64,000 bases of DNA from Aureimonas sp. Leaf427 (GTDB lineage: Bacteria; Pseudomonadota; Alphaproteobacteria; Rhizobiales; Rhizobiaceae): positions 117,262-181,261 of the forward strand of contig NZ_LMQW01000002.1 of the NCBI RefSeq assembly GCF_001425485.1, in the 5' to 3' direction. Numbering within the stretch: the stretch's first letter is position 1; each line of letters starts with the position of its first letter. A model generated the notes under the pieces. That model had not been told where the DNA came from, searched no databases, and saw only the letters and a program-made list of their open reading frames with translations. Positions 1 through 7,749 of the stretch are shown here, piece after piece. A program made the position numbers and the translations under genes.

Positions 1-506
1 GGCGCACCGATGGCGCCCTGATGCGCCTCGTCGACGTCATGCTGGCGATCCCGACGCTGCTCCTGTCGCTCGCCTTCATCGTCATCCTCGGCTTCGGCCA
101 TGTGCAAGTGGCGGTCGCCGTCGGCATCACCTCCATCGCGAGCTTCGCGCGGCTCGTGCGCTCCGAGGTCCTGACGGTGCGGCGGGCGGACTATGTGGAA
201 GCCGCCTTCGGCTCGGGCGGCAGCTTCTCCGCCGTGCTCTGGCGCCACATCCTGCCGAACTCGATGACCACGGTCCTCGCCTATGCCGCGCTTCAGCTGG
301 GCTGGGCCGTCCTCCAGATCTCGGCGCTCGGCTTTCTCGGCTACGGCGCGCCGCCGCCGACGCCCGAATGGGGCCTGATGATCGCGGAAGGCCGCAGCTA
401 CATGGCGCGCGCCTGGTGGCTCACCGTCTTTCCCGGCCTTGCCACGATCCTCGTCGTCCTCGCCGCGAACCGCGTCGGGCGTTTCCTGTCGGGAGGGGGC
501 CGATGA
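1..506 (+). CDS. ABC transporter permease, DppC/OppC type (5' end off the window)
   Basis: Inner-membrane permease subunit of a peptide/nickel-type ABC importer. The reading frame is open from the left edge, where R-T-D-G-A-L precedes M-R-L-V-D, the usual interior sequence of DppC proteins. The gene is therefore truncated by the window, not started at position 21. Several hydrophobic membrane segments are visible. The cytoplasmic EAA loop (E-A-A-F-G-S, ending I-L-P-N) that docks on the ATPase is near nt 200-260. The stop overlaps the next start (ATGA at 503-506), so the permease and ATPase are translationally coupled. Together with the four genes that follow, it is the distal part of the conserved importer/luciferase-like monooxygenase cluster typified by KPN_01858 and Avi_7169/7170. 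The binding protein and second permease would lie to the left. Confidence 0.9.
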   Translation, partial: RTDGALMRLVDVMLAIPTLLLSLAFIVILGFGHVQVAVAVGITSIASFARLVRSEVLTVRRADYVEAAFGSGGSFSAVLWRHILPNSMTTVLAYAALQLGWAVLQISALGFLGYGAPPPTPEWGLMIAEGRSYMARAWWLTVFPGLATILVVLAANRVGRFLSGGGR

Positions 507-2128
507 GCACCGCGCCGGACGACGCGCCCCTCCTTCGCGTCGACGGCCTTCGCGTCGGCTATGACGGCCAAGCCGTGGTCGAAGATGTCGGCTTCTCCGT
601 CCGGCCGGGAGAGGTCGTCGCCCTCGTCGGCGAGTCCGGGTCCGGCAAGACGACGGTCGCGCAGTCGATCGTCGGCCTCCTGCCCGCGAACGGGCGTATC
701 CTCGGCGGCCGCATCCTTCTTAGCGGCGAGGAGATTTCGGGCTGGTCCGACCGGCGGCTTTCCGCCATCCGCGGCCGTGTCGTCAGCCTCGTGCCGCAGG
801 ACCCCGGCTCCTCGCTCGATCCCGTCCAGACGATCGGCGCGCAGCTCGCCGAAATCTTCCGCCTGCACGGCGCGCGCGACCGGGCCGCGATCCGCGCCGA
901 GGTTCTCGCCCTTCTGGAGCGCGTCGGCCTCTCCGATCCCGAGCTGCGGGTCCGGCAATATCCGCACGAGCTGTCCGGCGGCATGAAGCAGCGCGTCCTC
1001 ATCGCCATCGCGCTCGCGCTGAAGCCACAGCTCGTCATCGCGGACGAGCCGACCTCCGCGCTCGACGTGACGGTCCAGCGCCGCATCCTCGACCTCATCG
1101 ACGAGCTGCGCCGCGAGCACGGGACGGCGGTCCTCCTCGTCACGCACGATCTCGCCGTAGCGGCGGACCGGGCCGACCGGATCGTGGTCATGCGCGGCGG
1201 CCGGATCGTGGAAACGGGGGAGGCGCGCCAGCTTCTCGAAGCGCCGCGCGAGGCCTATACGCGGCGCCTCCTCGAGGATGCGCCCGCCTTCGCCGCGCCC
1301 TCGCGCAAGCCGCCCGTTCCCTCGGCCGCGCCGCCGATCGTCGAGGTGGAGGGGCTGGTCCAGGATTTCCCCACCGACCGGGGGCCGTTCCGCGCGGTCG
1401 AGGAGGCGAGCTTCCGCATCGCGCCCGGCACGACCCATGCGCTGGTCGGCGAATCGGGGTCCGGCAAGACCACGACGGGCCGCGCCGTGCTCGGCCTCCT
1501 GCGCCCGACGGCCGGGCGCGTCACGGTGGACGGGCAGGACGTCGCCTCGCTCAAGGGGGCCGATCTCAAGCGCTTCCGGCGCACGATCCAGCTCGTCTAT
1601 CAGAACCCCTTCGCCTCGTTGGACCCGCGCCAGAGCGTGCGCGACATCGTCGAGGAACCGCTCCTCAACTTCGAGCCGATCGCGCGCGAGGAGCGCCGGC
1701 GGCGGGTGGAGGCGATCCTCGACCGGGTGCATCTGCCGGCGGAGCTGGCCACGCGGCGCCCCGGCGCCCTGTCCGGCGGGCAGCGCCAGCGCGTCGCCAT
1801 CGCCCGCGCGCTGATCCTCCGGCCGCGCATCCTCGTGCTCGACGAGGCGGTCTCGGCCCTCGACGTCACGGTCCAGGCGCAGATCCTGCGGCTTCTGGAC
1901 GAGCTTCAGCGCGAACTGGGCCTGACCTATCTCTTCATCTCCCACGATCTCGCCGTCGTGCGCGCCATCGCCGATACGGTGAGCGTCCTCAAGGCCGGGC
2001 GGATCGTGGAGGAGGGGCCCGTCGAGGACGTCTTCGGCCGGCCGGCCGCCGCCTATACGCGCGAGCTGATCGGCGCCATTCCGGGGCGCGGCCGGTCCCT
2101 GTTCCGCCGGGAGGCGACGCTCGCATGA
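503..2128 (+). CDS. Dual ATP-binding subunit (fused DppD-DppF) of a peptide-type ABC importer
   Basis: Cytoplasmic energising subunit of 541 residues with two complete nucleotide-binding domains in one chain. Domain 1 has Walker A G-E-S-G-S-G-K-T near residue 44, signature L-S-G-G-M-K-Q and Walker B I-A-D-E-P. Domain 2 has Walker A near residue 316, signature L-S-G-G-Q-R-Q and a Walker B reading L-D-E-A instead of the usual D-E-P. Each domain is followed by an oligopeptide-transporter C-terminal stretch (Y-T-R-x-L-L). The start at 503 is chosen because it overlaps the permease stop (ATGA) and gives the normal N-terminus; an upstream in-frame extension only shadows the permease. The stop overlaps the next start (2125-2128). 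Inferred substrate: a small organic or organosulfur compound processed by the adjacent monooxygenase. The substrate is not shown by sequence. Confidence 0.92.
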   Translation: MSTAPDDAPLLRVDGLRVGYDGQAVVEDVGFSVRPGEVVALVGESGSGKTTVAQSIVGLLPANGRILGGRILLSGEEISGWSDRRLSAIRGRVVSLVPQDPGSSLDPVQTIGAQLAEIFRLHGARDRAAIRAEVLALLERVGLSDPELRVRQYPHELSGGMKQRVLIAIALALKPQLVIADEPTSALDVTVQRRILDLIDELRREHGTAVLLVTHDLAVAADRADRIVVMRGGRIVETGEARQLLEAPREAYTRRLLEDAPAFAAPSRKPPVPSAAPPIVEVEGLVQDFPTDRGPFRAVEEASFRIAPGTTHALVGESGSGKTTTGRAVLGLLRPTAGRVTVDGQDVASLKGADLKRFRRTIQLVYQNPFASLDPRQSVRDIVEEPLLNFEPIAREERRRRVEAILDRVHLPAELATRRPGALSGGQRQRVAIARALILRPRILVLDEAVSALDVTVQAQILRLLDELQRELGLTYLFISHDLAVVRAIADTVSVLKAGRIVEEGPVEDVFGRPAAAYTRELIGAIPGRGRSLFRREATLA

Positions 2129-3147
2129 CCAAACGCATCGGCTTCTTCACCCGCATCCTCGACGATGCCGAGCCCGCCGAGCGCTACCGGCTGGCGCGCG
2201 AGCAGATCGTGGCGGCCGAGCGGCTCGGCTTCGACACGGCCTGGATCGCGCAGCACCATTTCAACCGCGACGAGGGCGGCCAGCCCTCGCCCTTCGTGTT
2301 CCTTTCGAACGTCGCGGCCGTCACCTCGCGCATCCGCCTCGGCACCGGCATCGTGACGCTGCCGCTGGACGAGCCGGTGCGCGTCGCCGAGGACGCCGCG
2401 GTGCTCGACCATCTGTCGGGCGGCCGGCTGGAGCTCGGCCTCGGCTCCGGCGGCACGGCGTCCTCCTTCGCCGCCTTCGATCTCGACGGCGCGGAGCGCG
2501 GCGCGATCTTCGGGCGCAAGGTCGACGTGCTGCGCCGCGCCCTTCGCGGCGAGCCGCTCGGCGGGGACAACCGCCTCTATCCGCCGGCCGGCACGCTCGA
2601 CCGGCGCATCTGGCAGGCGACCTTCTCGGTGCCGGGCGGGGCGCGGGCGGGCGAGGCCGGCGACGGGCTTCTCCTGTCGCGCACGCAGCCCCGGCCGGAA
2701 GGGCGCCCGGACCTGCCGCTGGCCGAGCTTCAGCTGCCGATCGTGGAGGCCTATCTCGCCGCGCTGCCGCCGGGCGCTGCGCCCCGCATCCTCGCCTCGC
2801 GCAGCGTCTTCGTGGCCGACCGGCGCGAGGAGGCCCGGCGCCTCGCCGAGACCGGCCTTCGCCGCGTCGCTGCCCATTTCGCCGCGCAGGGCCATGTCCT
2901 TCTCGGCGACGGCCTCGACGATCTCCTCAAGACCTTCGACAGCCATGTCGGCACGCCCGAGGAGGTCGCCGAAAGCCTGTCGCGCGACGCGACGCTCGCC
3001 CATGCGAGCGAGGTCGCGGTGCAGGTCCATTCGATCGACCCGCCACACCCCGCCATCCTCAGATCGATCGAACTCTTCGCGACGGAGGTCGCCCCGGCGC
3101 TCGGCTGGCGCGAGCCCGCCCGCGCGGCGCTCGCCCGCGCGATCTGA
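2125..3147 (+). CDS. FMN-dependent luciferase-like monooxygenase (LLM class, KPN_01858-like)
   Basis: A 340-residue bacterial-luciferase-fold flavin oxidoreductase. The N-terminus I-G-F-F-T-R, the A-W-I-A-Q-H-H-F segment and the L-S-G-G-R-L-E-L-G-L-G-S-G-G loop are hallmarks of the LLM class, which uses reduced FMN supplied by a partner reductase to oxygenate small substrates. None of the visible neighbours is a flavin reductase. The gene starts at the ATGA overlap with the ATPase gene and is followed 25 bp later by the CMD gene, so it is part of one operon. Its position after a peptide-type importer, and before two CMD/peroxidase-like genes, matches a recurring proteobacterial cluster whose substrate is unknown. 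A role in cleaving imported sulfur or nitrogen compounds is inference. Confidence 0.88.
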   Translation: MTKRIGFFTRILDDAEPAERYRLAREQIVAAERLGFDTAWIAQHHFNRDEGGQPSPFVFLSNVAAVTSRIRLGTGIVTLPLDEPVRVAEDAAVLDHLSGGRLELGLGSGGTASSFAAFDLDGAERGAIFGRKVDVLRRALRGEPLGGDNRLYPPAGTLDRRIWQATFSVPGGARAGEAGDGLLLSRTQPRPEGRPDLPLAELQLPIVEAYLAALPPGAAPRILASRSVFVADRREEARRLAETGLRRVAAHFAAQGHVLLGDGLDDLLKTFDSHVGTPEEVAESLSRDATLAHASEVAVQVHSIDPPHPAILRSIELFATEVAPALGWREPARAALARAI

Positions 3148-3172
3148 CCCTTCAACCTTCGGAAGACACGTC

Positions 3173-3772
3173 ATGAGCCAAGCCTCCGCCGACATCATCG
3201 ACACGCTCGCCGGCATCCGCGCGGGCTCCACGCTGGACGCCGTCCGGGCCAAGCGCTCGGTCGCGCGCGAGAACGCGCAGAGGAGCTACGAGCTTCTGCT
3301 CCATCCCGCCGAACCCGGCGAGGCGAGCGTGGAAGAGCGGCGGGCCGTCGCCGCCTTCGTGGCGCTGCTCCACCGGGATGCGGCGATCGCCGACCATTAC
3401 ACCCGCCTTCTCGCCGCGCCCGACCTCCAGCGGACGCTGGCCGGGGAGGCGGAAAAGGCGGCGGCCGACGGACCCTACGGCGCCTATCCGAAAGGGCCGC
3501 TCAGCGCAGAGGACGCGGCGGGACTGATCTATCGGGCCGGGGAGGACGCGCGCTCGGCGCTCGGGGCCCGTCTCGCTGCGGCGCTGGAGCACGCCCATCT
3601 CCTCGTCTTCCACCCGCGCGACGCGGATGGCGAAGCCCTCGGCCGGCTCGTTTCCGCCGGATGGAGCGCGGACGGGATCGTGATCCTCTCGCAGCTCGTC
3701 TCCTTCCTCGCCTTCCAGATCCGCGCGGCGATCGGCCTGCGCGCCCTCGTCGACGCCGGAGAAGCCGCATGA
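3173..3772 (+). CDS. CMD domain protein, Avi_7170-like
   Basis: Small, mostly helical protein of 199 residues that resembles the Avi_7170 family of carboxymuconolactone-decarboxylase-domain proteins. It contains no cysteine, so it cannot carry the AhpD-type redox pair. A structural or partner role for the next gene's product is therefore more likely than independent peroxidase activity. The start at 3173 is supported by the purine-rich G-G-A-A-G about 8 bases upstream; a longer in-frame reading would run far into the monooxygenase gene. The stop overlaps the next start (ATGA at 3769-3772). The consistent pairing with a luciferase-like monooxygenase and an importer suggests all act on one substrate. 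Biochemical function is unknown. Confidence 0.82.
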   Translation: MSQASADIIDTLAGIRAGSTLDAVRAKRSVARENAQRSYELLLHPAEPGEASVEERRAVAAFVALLHRDAAIADHYTRLLAAPDLQRTLAGEAEKAAADGPYGAYPKGPLSAEDAAGLIYRAGEDARSALGARLAAALEHAHLLVFHPRDADGEALGRLVSAGWSADGIVILSQLVSFLAFQIRAAIGLRALVDAGEAA

Positions 3773-4407
3773 ACGCCCCCGTCGCCGCGCCGGATTCGCC
3801 GGTTCTCCTTAGCCGGCCGGACCACCGGGAGGCCGACCGCTTCACGCAGGACGAGCTGAACTGGGTGCCGGCCCTCGCGCCGCTTCCCGTCGAGGACCTG
3901 ACCGAGCGGCATTACGAAGGCCTGACCGAGCGAGCCCGCGCGCAGTCGCCCTATTTCCGGCTCCTCGTCCGCGACCCGGAGGTGCTGGGCGCGCGCACGC
4001 GGACCGACAAGGACATCTTCTACAATGGCGACGGCGGCCTGCCGCGCGCCGAGCGGGAACTGGCCGCGACGGCCGTCTCGCGGGTCAACGGCTGCATCTT
4101 CTGCGCCTCCGTCCACGCCCGTTTCGCCACGCGGCATTCGGGCCGCGGCGAGGAGATCGACCGCCTGCTGCGGGACGGCGTCTCCGTCGATCTCGATCCG
4201 CGATGGAACGCGATCTCGGCGGCGTCCGAGCGCCTGACGCGCACGCCCTCGGCCTTCGGCGCGAAGGACGTGCGCGAATTGCGGGAGGTCGGACTTAGCG
4301 ACGACGAGGTGGCCGATCTCGTCTTCGCCGCCGCCTTCTTCAACTGGGCGAACCGGCTGATGCTGTCGCTGGGCGGGCCCGAGGCGCCGCAGGAGCCGGG
4401 GAGCTAG
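3769..4407 (+). CDS. Alkylhydroperoxidase-domain protein, Avi_7169-like
   Basis: A 212-residue AhpD/CMD-fold protein. It carries the C-x-x-C-x-x-x-H redox motif (C109-I-F-C112-A-S-V-H116) of AhpD-like peroxidases, preceded by a helical N-terminal extension with R-P-D-H-R and W-V-P-A-L. Proteins with this motif reduce peroxides or act as thiol oxidoreductases. In this operon it may remove peroxide leaked by the flavin monooxygenase, which is inference. The start overlaps the preceding stop by ATGA. It is the last gene of the operon. A short G+C-rich hairpin lies 27 bp downstream, facing the convergent exporter genes. Confidence 0.85.
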   Translation: MNAPVAAPDSPVLLSRPDHREADRFTQDELNWVPALAPLPVEDLTERHYEGLTERARAQSPYFRLLVRDPEVLGARTRTDKDIFYNGDGGLPRAERELAATAVSRVNGCIFCASVHARFATRHSGRGEEIDRLLRDGVSVDLDPRWNAISAASERLTRTPSAFGAKDVRELREVGLSDDEVADLVFAAAFFNWANRLMLSLGGPEAPQEPGS

Positions 4408-4433
4408 CAAACGTTTCGTCGAAGGGGGCGGCG

Positions 4434-4449
4434 CGGGGCGGGCGCCCCG
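4434..4449. terminator. Terminator-like hairpin between convergent operons
   Basis: CGGGGC and GCCCCG form a 6-bp all-GC stem with a 4-base loop. It lies between the AhpD-like gene (ends 4407) and the convergent exporter adaptor gene (ends 4460). There is no strong T-run, so it is only a candidate bidirectional terminator. Confidence 0.4.
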
Positions 4450-4459
4450 TTGCCACCTG

Positions 4460-5581
4460 TCAACGCCGCAGTTCGGCGGCGAGGTCGATCAGGCCGGGCT
4501 CGGTGCCGGCGACGGACGGGTCGGAGACGTCGATGAAGGCATCGACGCGCAGGCTGACCGGCAGCGTCACGCCGGGATCGAGCGCGACGATGACGTCGAG
4601 CACGCGCGCGTCGCGCTTCTCGGTCGGCGAGCCGTCCGAGACCGTCTTGGCGCCGAGGCGCGGGCTGATGCGCGTCACCCGGCCCTTCAGGTCGTGCCCG
4701 CCGAGCGCGGGGGCCGAAATGCGGGCGCTCTGGCCGACGCGCAGCGCGGCGATGTCGCTCTCGTCGATCTGCGCGCGCACGACGAGATGCGTCAGATCCG
4801 CGATCTGGACGATGGGCACCGCCGGCTGGGTGGAGACGGCCTCGCCGACCTCGCGGTAGAGGCGCAGGATCGTGCCGTCGGTGGGCGCCTTGAGATAGGA
4901 TTTGGCGAGCGTCGCCTCCGCCTCCTCCACCTGATGGAGGGCCAGCGCCATCGTTGCCTTCGCGGCGGCGACCGTCTCGCCGCGCTCGCCCTCGCGCAGC
5001 ATGGACAAGGCCTCGGCAGCGGAATCGCGCCGATGCCGCCCGGCCTTCACGGCGCTGTCTGCGGTGTCGGCGGCCTCCTGCGTGACCGAGCCCTTGCCGA
5101 CGAGCTTGCCGCGGCGGGCGGCCTGAAGCTCCAGAAGGTGGAGCGAGGCCTCTTCGCCGGCCAGTTCGCTTTCCGCCCGCGCGATCTCCTGGGGCCGCGG
5201 GCCCTTCGACGCCATCTCGAACTCGGCGGTGCGGATGTCGAGCGTCGCCTTCGTCTGGGCGAGCCGCGCCTTCAGATCGTCGTTCGCAAGCTCGGCCAGA
5301 ACCGTGCCCCGCGCGACCCTGTCGCCTTCCAGGGCCGTGATGCGGGCGATCGTGCCGAGCATGGGGAAGGCGAGATCGATCTCCCCGCCGGCGGGCTCGA
5401 CGATGCCGAGGCCCGTCACCACGCGGGCGCCCTCCGGCGCGGCCTCGCCGGAGGAGGACAAAGGCGCTAGCGACGCGGCCGAAACCTCCGCGGTCTCCGG
5501 GCCCCGCTTTTCGGCGTCGGGCCAGGCGAGGGCGCCGAGCGCCAGCGCCGCGACGGCGACGAGACCGATCCTGTACTTCAT
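4460..5581 (-). CDS. HlyD/DevB-type periplasmic adaptor of an ABC exporter
   Basis: Membrane-fusion protein of 373 residues. It starts with a signal/anchor segment (M-K-Y-R-I-G-L then a hydrophobic stretch to about residue 20). A biotinyl-lipoyl-like half-motif follows (G-D-R-V-A-R-G-T-V-L-A-E-L, near residue 90). Next are a long Ala/Glu-rich coiled-coil hairpin (about 110-215), the second lipoyl half (L-K-A-P-T-D-G-T-I) and a beta-barrel domain. Such proteins join an inner-membrane ABC exporter to an outer-membrane TolC-like channel; no TolC gene is in the window. The start (5581) overlaps the ATPase stop by ATGA. The order permease-ATPase-adaptor in one operon is that of DevBCA-like exporters. 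The substrate may be the product of the nearby PKS/NRPS, which is inference from location. Confidence 0.9.
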   Translation of the reverse strand: MKYRIGLVAVAALALGALAWPDAEKRGPETAEVSAASLAPLSSSGEAAPEGARVVTGLGIVEPAGGEIDLAFPMLGTIARITALEGDRVARGTVLAELANDDLKARLAQTKATLDIRTAEFEMASKGPRPQEIARAESELAGEEASLHLLELQAARRGKLVGKGSVTQEAADTADSAVKAGRHRRDSAAEALSMLREGERGETVAAAKATMALALHQVEEAEATLAKSYLKAPTDGTILRLYREVGEAVSTQPAVPIVQIADLTHLVVRAQIDESDIAALRVGQSARISAPALGGHDLKGRVTRISPRLGAKTVSDGSPTEKRDARVLDVIVALDPGVTLPVSLRVDAFIDVSDPSVAGTEPGLIDLAAELRR

Positions 5582-6297
5582 CGCGCGATCCTCATGCTGT
5601 GCGGGCGAGCCGGGTCGTCGCCGACCACGAGCCCGTCCTCGATCGTGACGTGGCGGTCCACCTTGTCCATCAGGCGCTGGTCGTGGGAGACGATCACGAC
5701 GACGCGGCCCTCCTCGTGCGCCAGCCGGCGCAGCAGCTCCACGACGGCGCCGCCGCTCTGTCCGTCGAGCGCGGCCGTCGGCTCGTCCGCCAGGATCACG
5801 GCGGGATCGTGGGCGAGCGCGCGGGCGACGGCGACGCGCTGGCGCTGGCCGCCGGAGAGCTGGCCGGGCTTGTGGTCCGCGCGGTCGGCAAGGCCGAGCT
5901 CGCCGAGAAGGGCGCGCGCGCGCGCCTCCGCCTTCGCCCGGCCGTAACCGATGAGATCGAGCGGCACGGCGACGTTCTCCCAGGCCGAAAGGGTCGGGAA
6001 GAGGTTGAAGAACTGGAAGACGAAGCCGATGCGCGCCAAGCGCAGCCGGCGGAGCGCGGGCGCCTTCGCCCCCGTCGTCGCATCGCCGCAGATGCGCACG
6101 GAGCCCTGGTCCGGCACCTTCATCGCGCCCATCAGCTGGAGCAGCGTCGTCTTGCCGCTTCCCGAAGGGCCGCGGATCATCAGCACTTCGCCGCCTTGTG
6201 CGCAGAGCGAGACGCCGCGCAGCGCATAGGTGCCGGTCTCCCCCTTTCCGTAGCGAAGATGCGCGCCCTCCACGACGACGCTGCGCGCGCCGCTCAT
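5578..6297 (-). CDS. DevA/LolD-type ABC exporter ATPase
   Basis: A 239-residue ATP-binding protein of the LolD/MacB/DevA group. It has Walker A G-P-S-G-S-G-K-T (residues 43-50), a Q-loop region F-V-F-Q-F-F-N-L-F-P-T, signature L-S-G-G-Q-R-Q-R-V, Walker B A-V-I-L-A-D-E-P-T and the switch histidine in V-S-H-D. F-N-L-F-P-T is characteristic of exporters paired with FtsX-like permeases. The start at 6297 overlaps the permease stop (6294-6297, ATGA), and the stop overlaps the adaptor start. Longer in-frame readings extend only into the permease gene on the same strand and are not credible. It powers the exporter formed with the two flanking genes. Confidence 0.93.
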   Translation of the reverse strand: MSGARSVVVEGAHLRYGKGETGTYALRGVSLCAQGGEVLMIRGPSGSGKTTLLQLMGAMKVPDQGSVRICGDATTGAKAPALRRLRLARIGFVFQFFNLFPTLSAWENVAVPLDLIGYGRAKAEARARALLGELGLADRADHKPGQLSGGQRQRVAVARALAHDPAVILADEPTAALDGQSGGAVVELLRRLAHEEGRVVVIVSHDQRLMDKVDRHVTIEDGLVVGDDPARPHSMRIAR

Positions 6298-7418
6298 CGG
6301 AAGACGCTCGTCGGGTCGATCGTCATCAGCTTGCGGATGGCGATGACGGAGGAGAGCATGCACATGAGAAGCGCGGCGACGCCGAGGCCGGCGATGGTCA
6401 GCGGCGTCAGGATGATCGCGGCGGGGGAGCTTGCCGAGGCGGCGGCGACGGCGAGCGCGATGGCGGCGGCGATGGTGAAGCCGATGCCGCCGCTGATCAG
6501 GGCCTGCTTGATGACGATGGCGTTCAGATAGCGCCCGTTCGCGCCGATCGCGCTCAAGGTGGCGTATTCGCCGATCCGCTCGACGGTGGCGGCATAGAGC
6601 GTCTGCGCGACGATGACGATGCCGACGAGCGCGCCGAGCGCGCCGCCCAGAATCAGCGCGGAGCCGGCGCCGGTGGTGAAGATCCAGTAGTTCTGCGTCT
6701 TCGCCGCGAAGGCGCCCGAGGTCATCACGTCGCTGTCGGGCACCACCGCGGCCAGCCGCTCGGTGAGGACCTCCGGCGAGACGCCGGGCGCGGCGCGCAC
6801 GAGGACATAGCTCATCGCACCGTCCTGCAGGTCGGTGTAGCGCAGGGCGTTGTTGTAGCTGGTGAAGACGTAGGGCGCCTGGGTGAAGGTGCGCACGCCC
6901 GTCGTGAAGCCGCGCACGACCGCGCGCCGGTTGGCGATCTCCACGCCGTCGCCGATCGCGGAGATGCCGAGCTTGTCCGCATAGAGCCGGTCGACGATGA
7001 CGGAATTGGGCGCGGCCAGCTGGTCGAGCGAGCCCTCGGTGAGGTTCCAGGGCGCGCCCATCATGGTGCGCGTGTCGACGCCGACGACGATCACCATCTG
7101 CGTGCCGCCGAGCGGCTTCTTCCAGCCGACGAAGCGCACGATGTAGCGGCTGGCCTCGCCGACGCCCTCCACCTTCAGCGCCTGATAGAGCGTGCGCTCG
7201 TTCTGGATCGAGGCCTGATCGACATTCGTCGTGCCGCGCGCGGCGATCCAGACGTCGGCGCCGGCATGGCGCACGAGGCCCGAGGTCGTCTCCGTGAAGC
7301 CGAAGAGCATGCCCGCCTGGACCGAGATGAGGACGACGGAAAACACGATGCCGACGAGGGTCGCGATGAAGCGCACGGGGTCGTGGATGAGGTTGCGCCA
7401 GGCGATGAGCGTCGTCAT
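6294..7418 (-). CDS. DevC-like FtsX-family ABC exporter permease
   Basis: Inner-membrane permease of 374 residues with the FtsX/MacB layout: one membrane helix near residues 17-40, a large periplasmic domain (about 45-260), then three helices near 265-370. The N-terminus L-I-A-W-R-N-L-I-H-D-P-V-R-F is typical of DevC proteins. The start at 7418 is preferred because the upstream in-frame extension is Arg-rich and unlike any known permease. It is the first gene of the three-gene exporter operon. About 330 bp without an obvious gene separates it from the upstream PPTase gene on the same strand. A perfect 17-bp palindrome lies in that gap and may control the exporter. Confidence 0.9.
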   Translation of the reverse strand: MTTLIAWRNLIHDPVRFIATLVGIVFSVVLISVQAGMLFGFTETTSGLVRHAGADVWIAARGTTNVDQASIQNERTLYQALKVEGVGEASRYIVRFVGWKKPLGGTQMVIVVGVDTRTMMGAPWNLTEGSLDQLAAPNSVIVDRLYADKLGISAIGDGVEIANRRAVVRGFTTGVRTFTQAPYVFTSYNNALRYTDLQDGAMSYVLVRAAPGVSPEVLTERLAAVVPDSDVMTSGAFAAKTQNYWIFTTGAGSALILGGALGALVGIVIVAQTLYAATVERIGEYATLSAIGANGRYLNAIVIKQALISGGIGFTIAAAIALAVAAASASSPAAIILTPLTIAGLGVAALLMCMLSSVIAIRKLMTIDPTSVFR

Positions 7419-7749
7419 GCCGGCACCGCCGCGAGCGACAGCACGGCCGGGGACGCGGCGAAGGGCCTGCACCAGCGGCGCCCGAAGGCCGCGGCGCCGG
7501 TCTCGTCGGTTCCAAGAGGCATGTCGATCCCGTTCCCAGAGGCCGTGCGCCGCCATCTCCGCGCGTCGAGGACGGCGCGCGGTCGGGGCGGTCGAAAGAG
7601 GTCGATGCGCGCGAGGCTCCCGGCCCGGAACGCCCCGCGCGGATCGGCGCGCCGCAACTGTATCGCGAAAGGTTTTAAGCTTTCCCGCCGGGCGAAGAGC
7701 TTCGGCGCGCTGAACTTACTAAGTTCAACGAAGTATCGTCCCGGCGCGA
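7419..7749. other. 331-bp gap between the PPTase and exporter genes
   Basis: No convincing gene is present; the possible readings are Arg/Pro-rich shadows. The part nearest the PPTase (7665-7745) is noticeably more AT-rich and contains the palindrome at 7711-7727. No confident -35/-10 pair is seen. The exporter operon, transcribed leftward, probably has its promoter here. Confidence 0.5.
7711..7727. promoter_or_regulatory. 17-bp perfect palindrome, candidate operator
   Basis: TGAACTT-ACT-AAGTTCA is a perfect 7-bp inverted repeat with a 3-base centre, in an AT-rich pocket 23 bp upstream of the PPTase stop and about 290 bp upstream of the exporter start. The stem is AT-rich and has no T-run on either strand. 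An operator for a dimeric repressor (TetR or MarR type) is therefore more likely than a terminator. No such regulator gene adjoins it. Confidence 0.45.

Noticed and set aside
7419..7749. A small gene in the PPTase-exporter gap
   Set aside because: Both strands give only Arg/Pro-rich readings without a plausible start; palindrome and AT-rich pocket suggest a control region.
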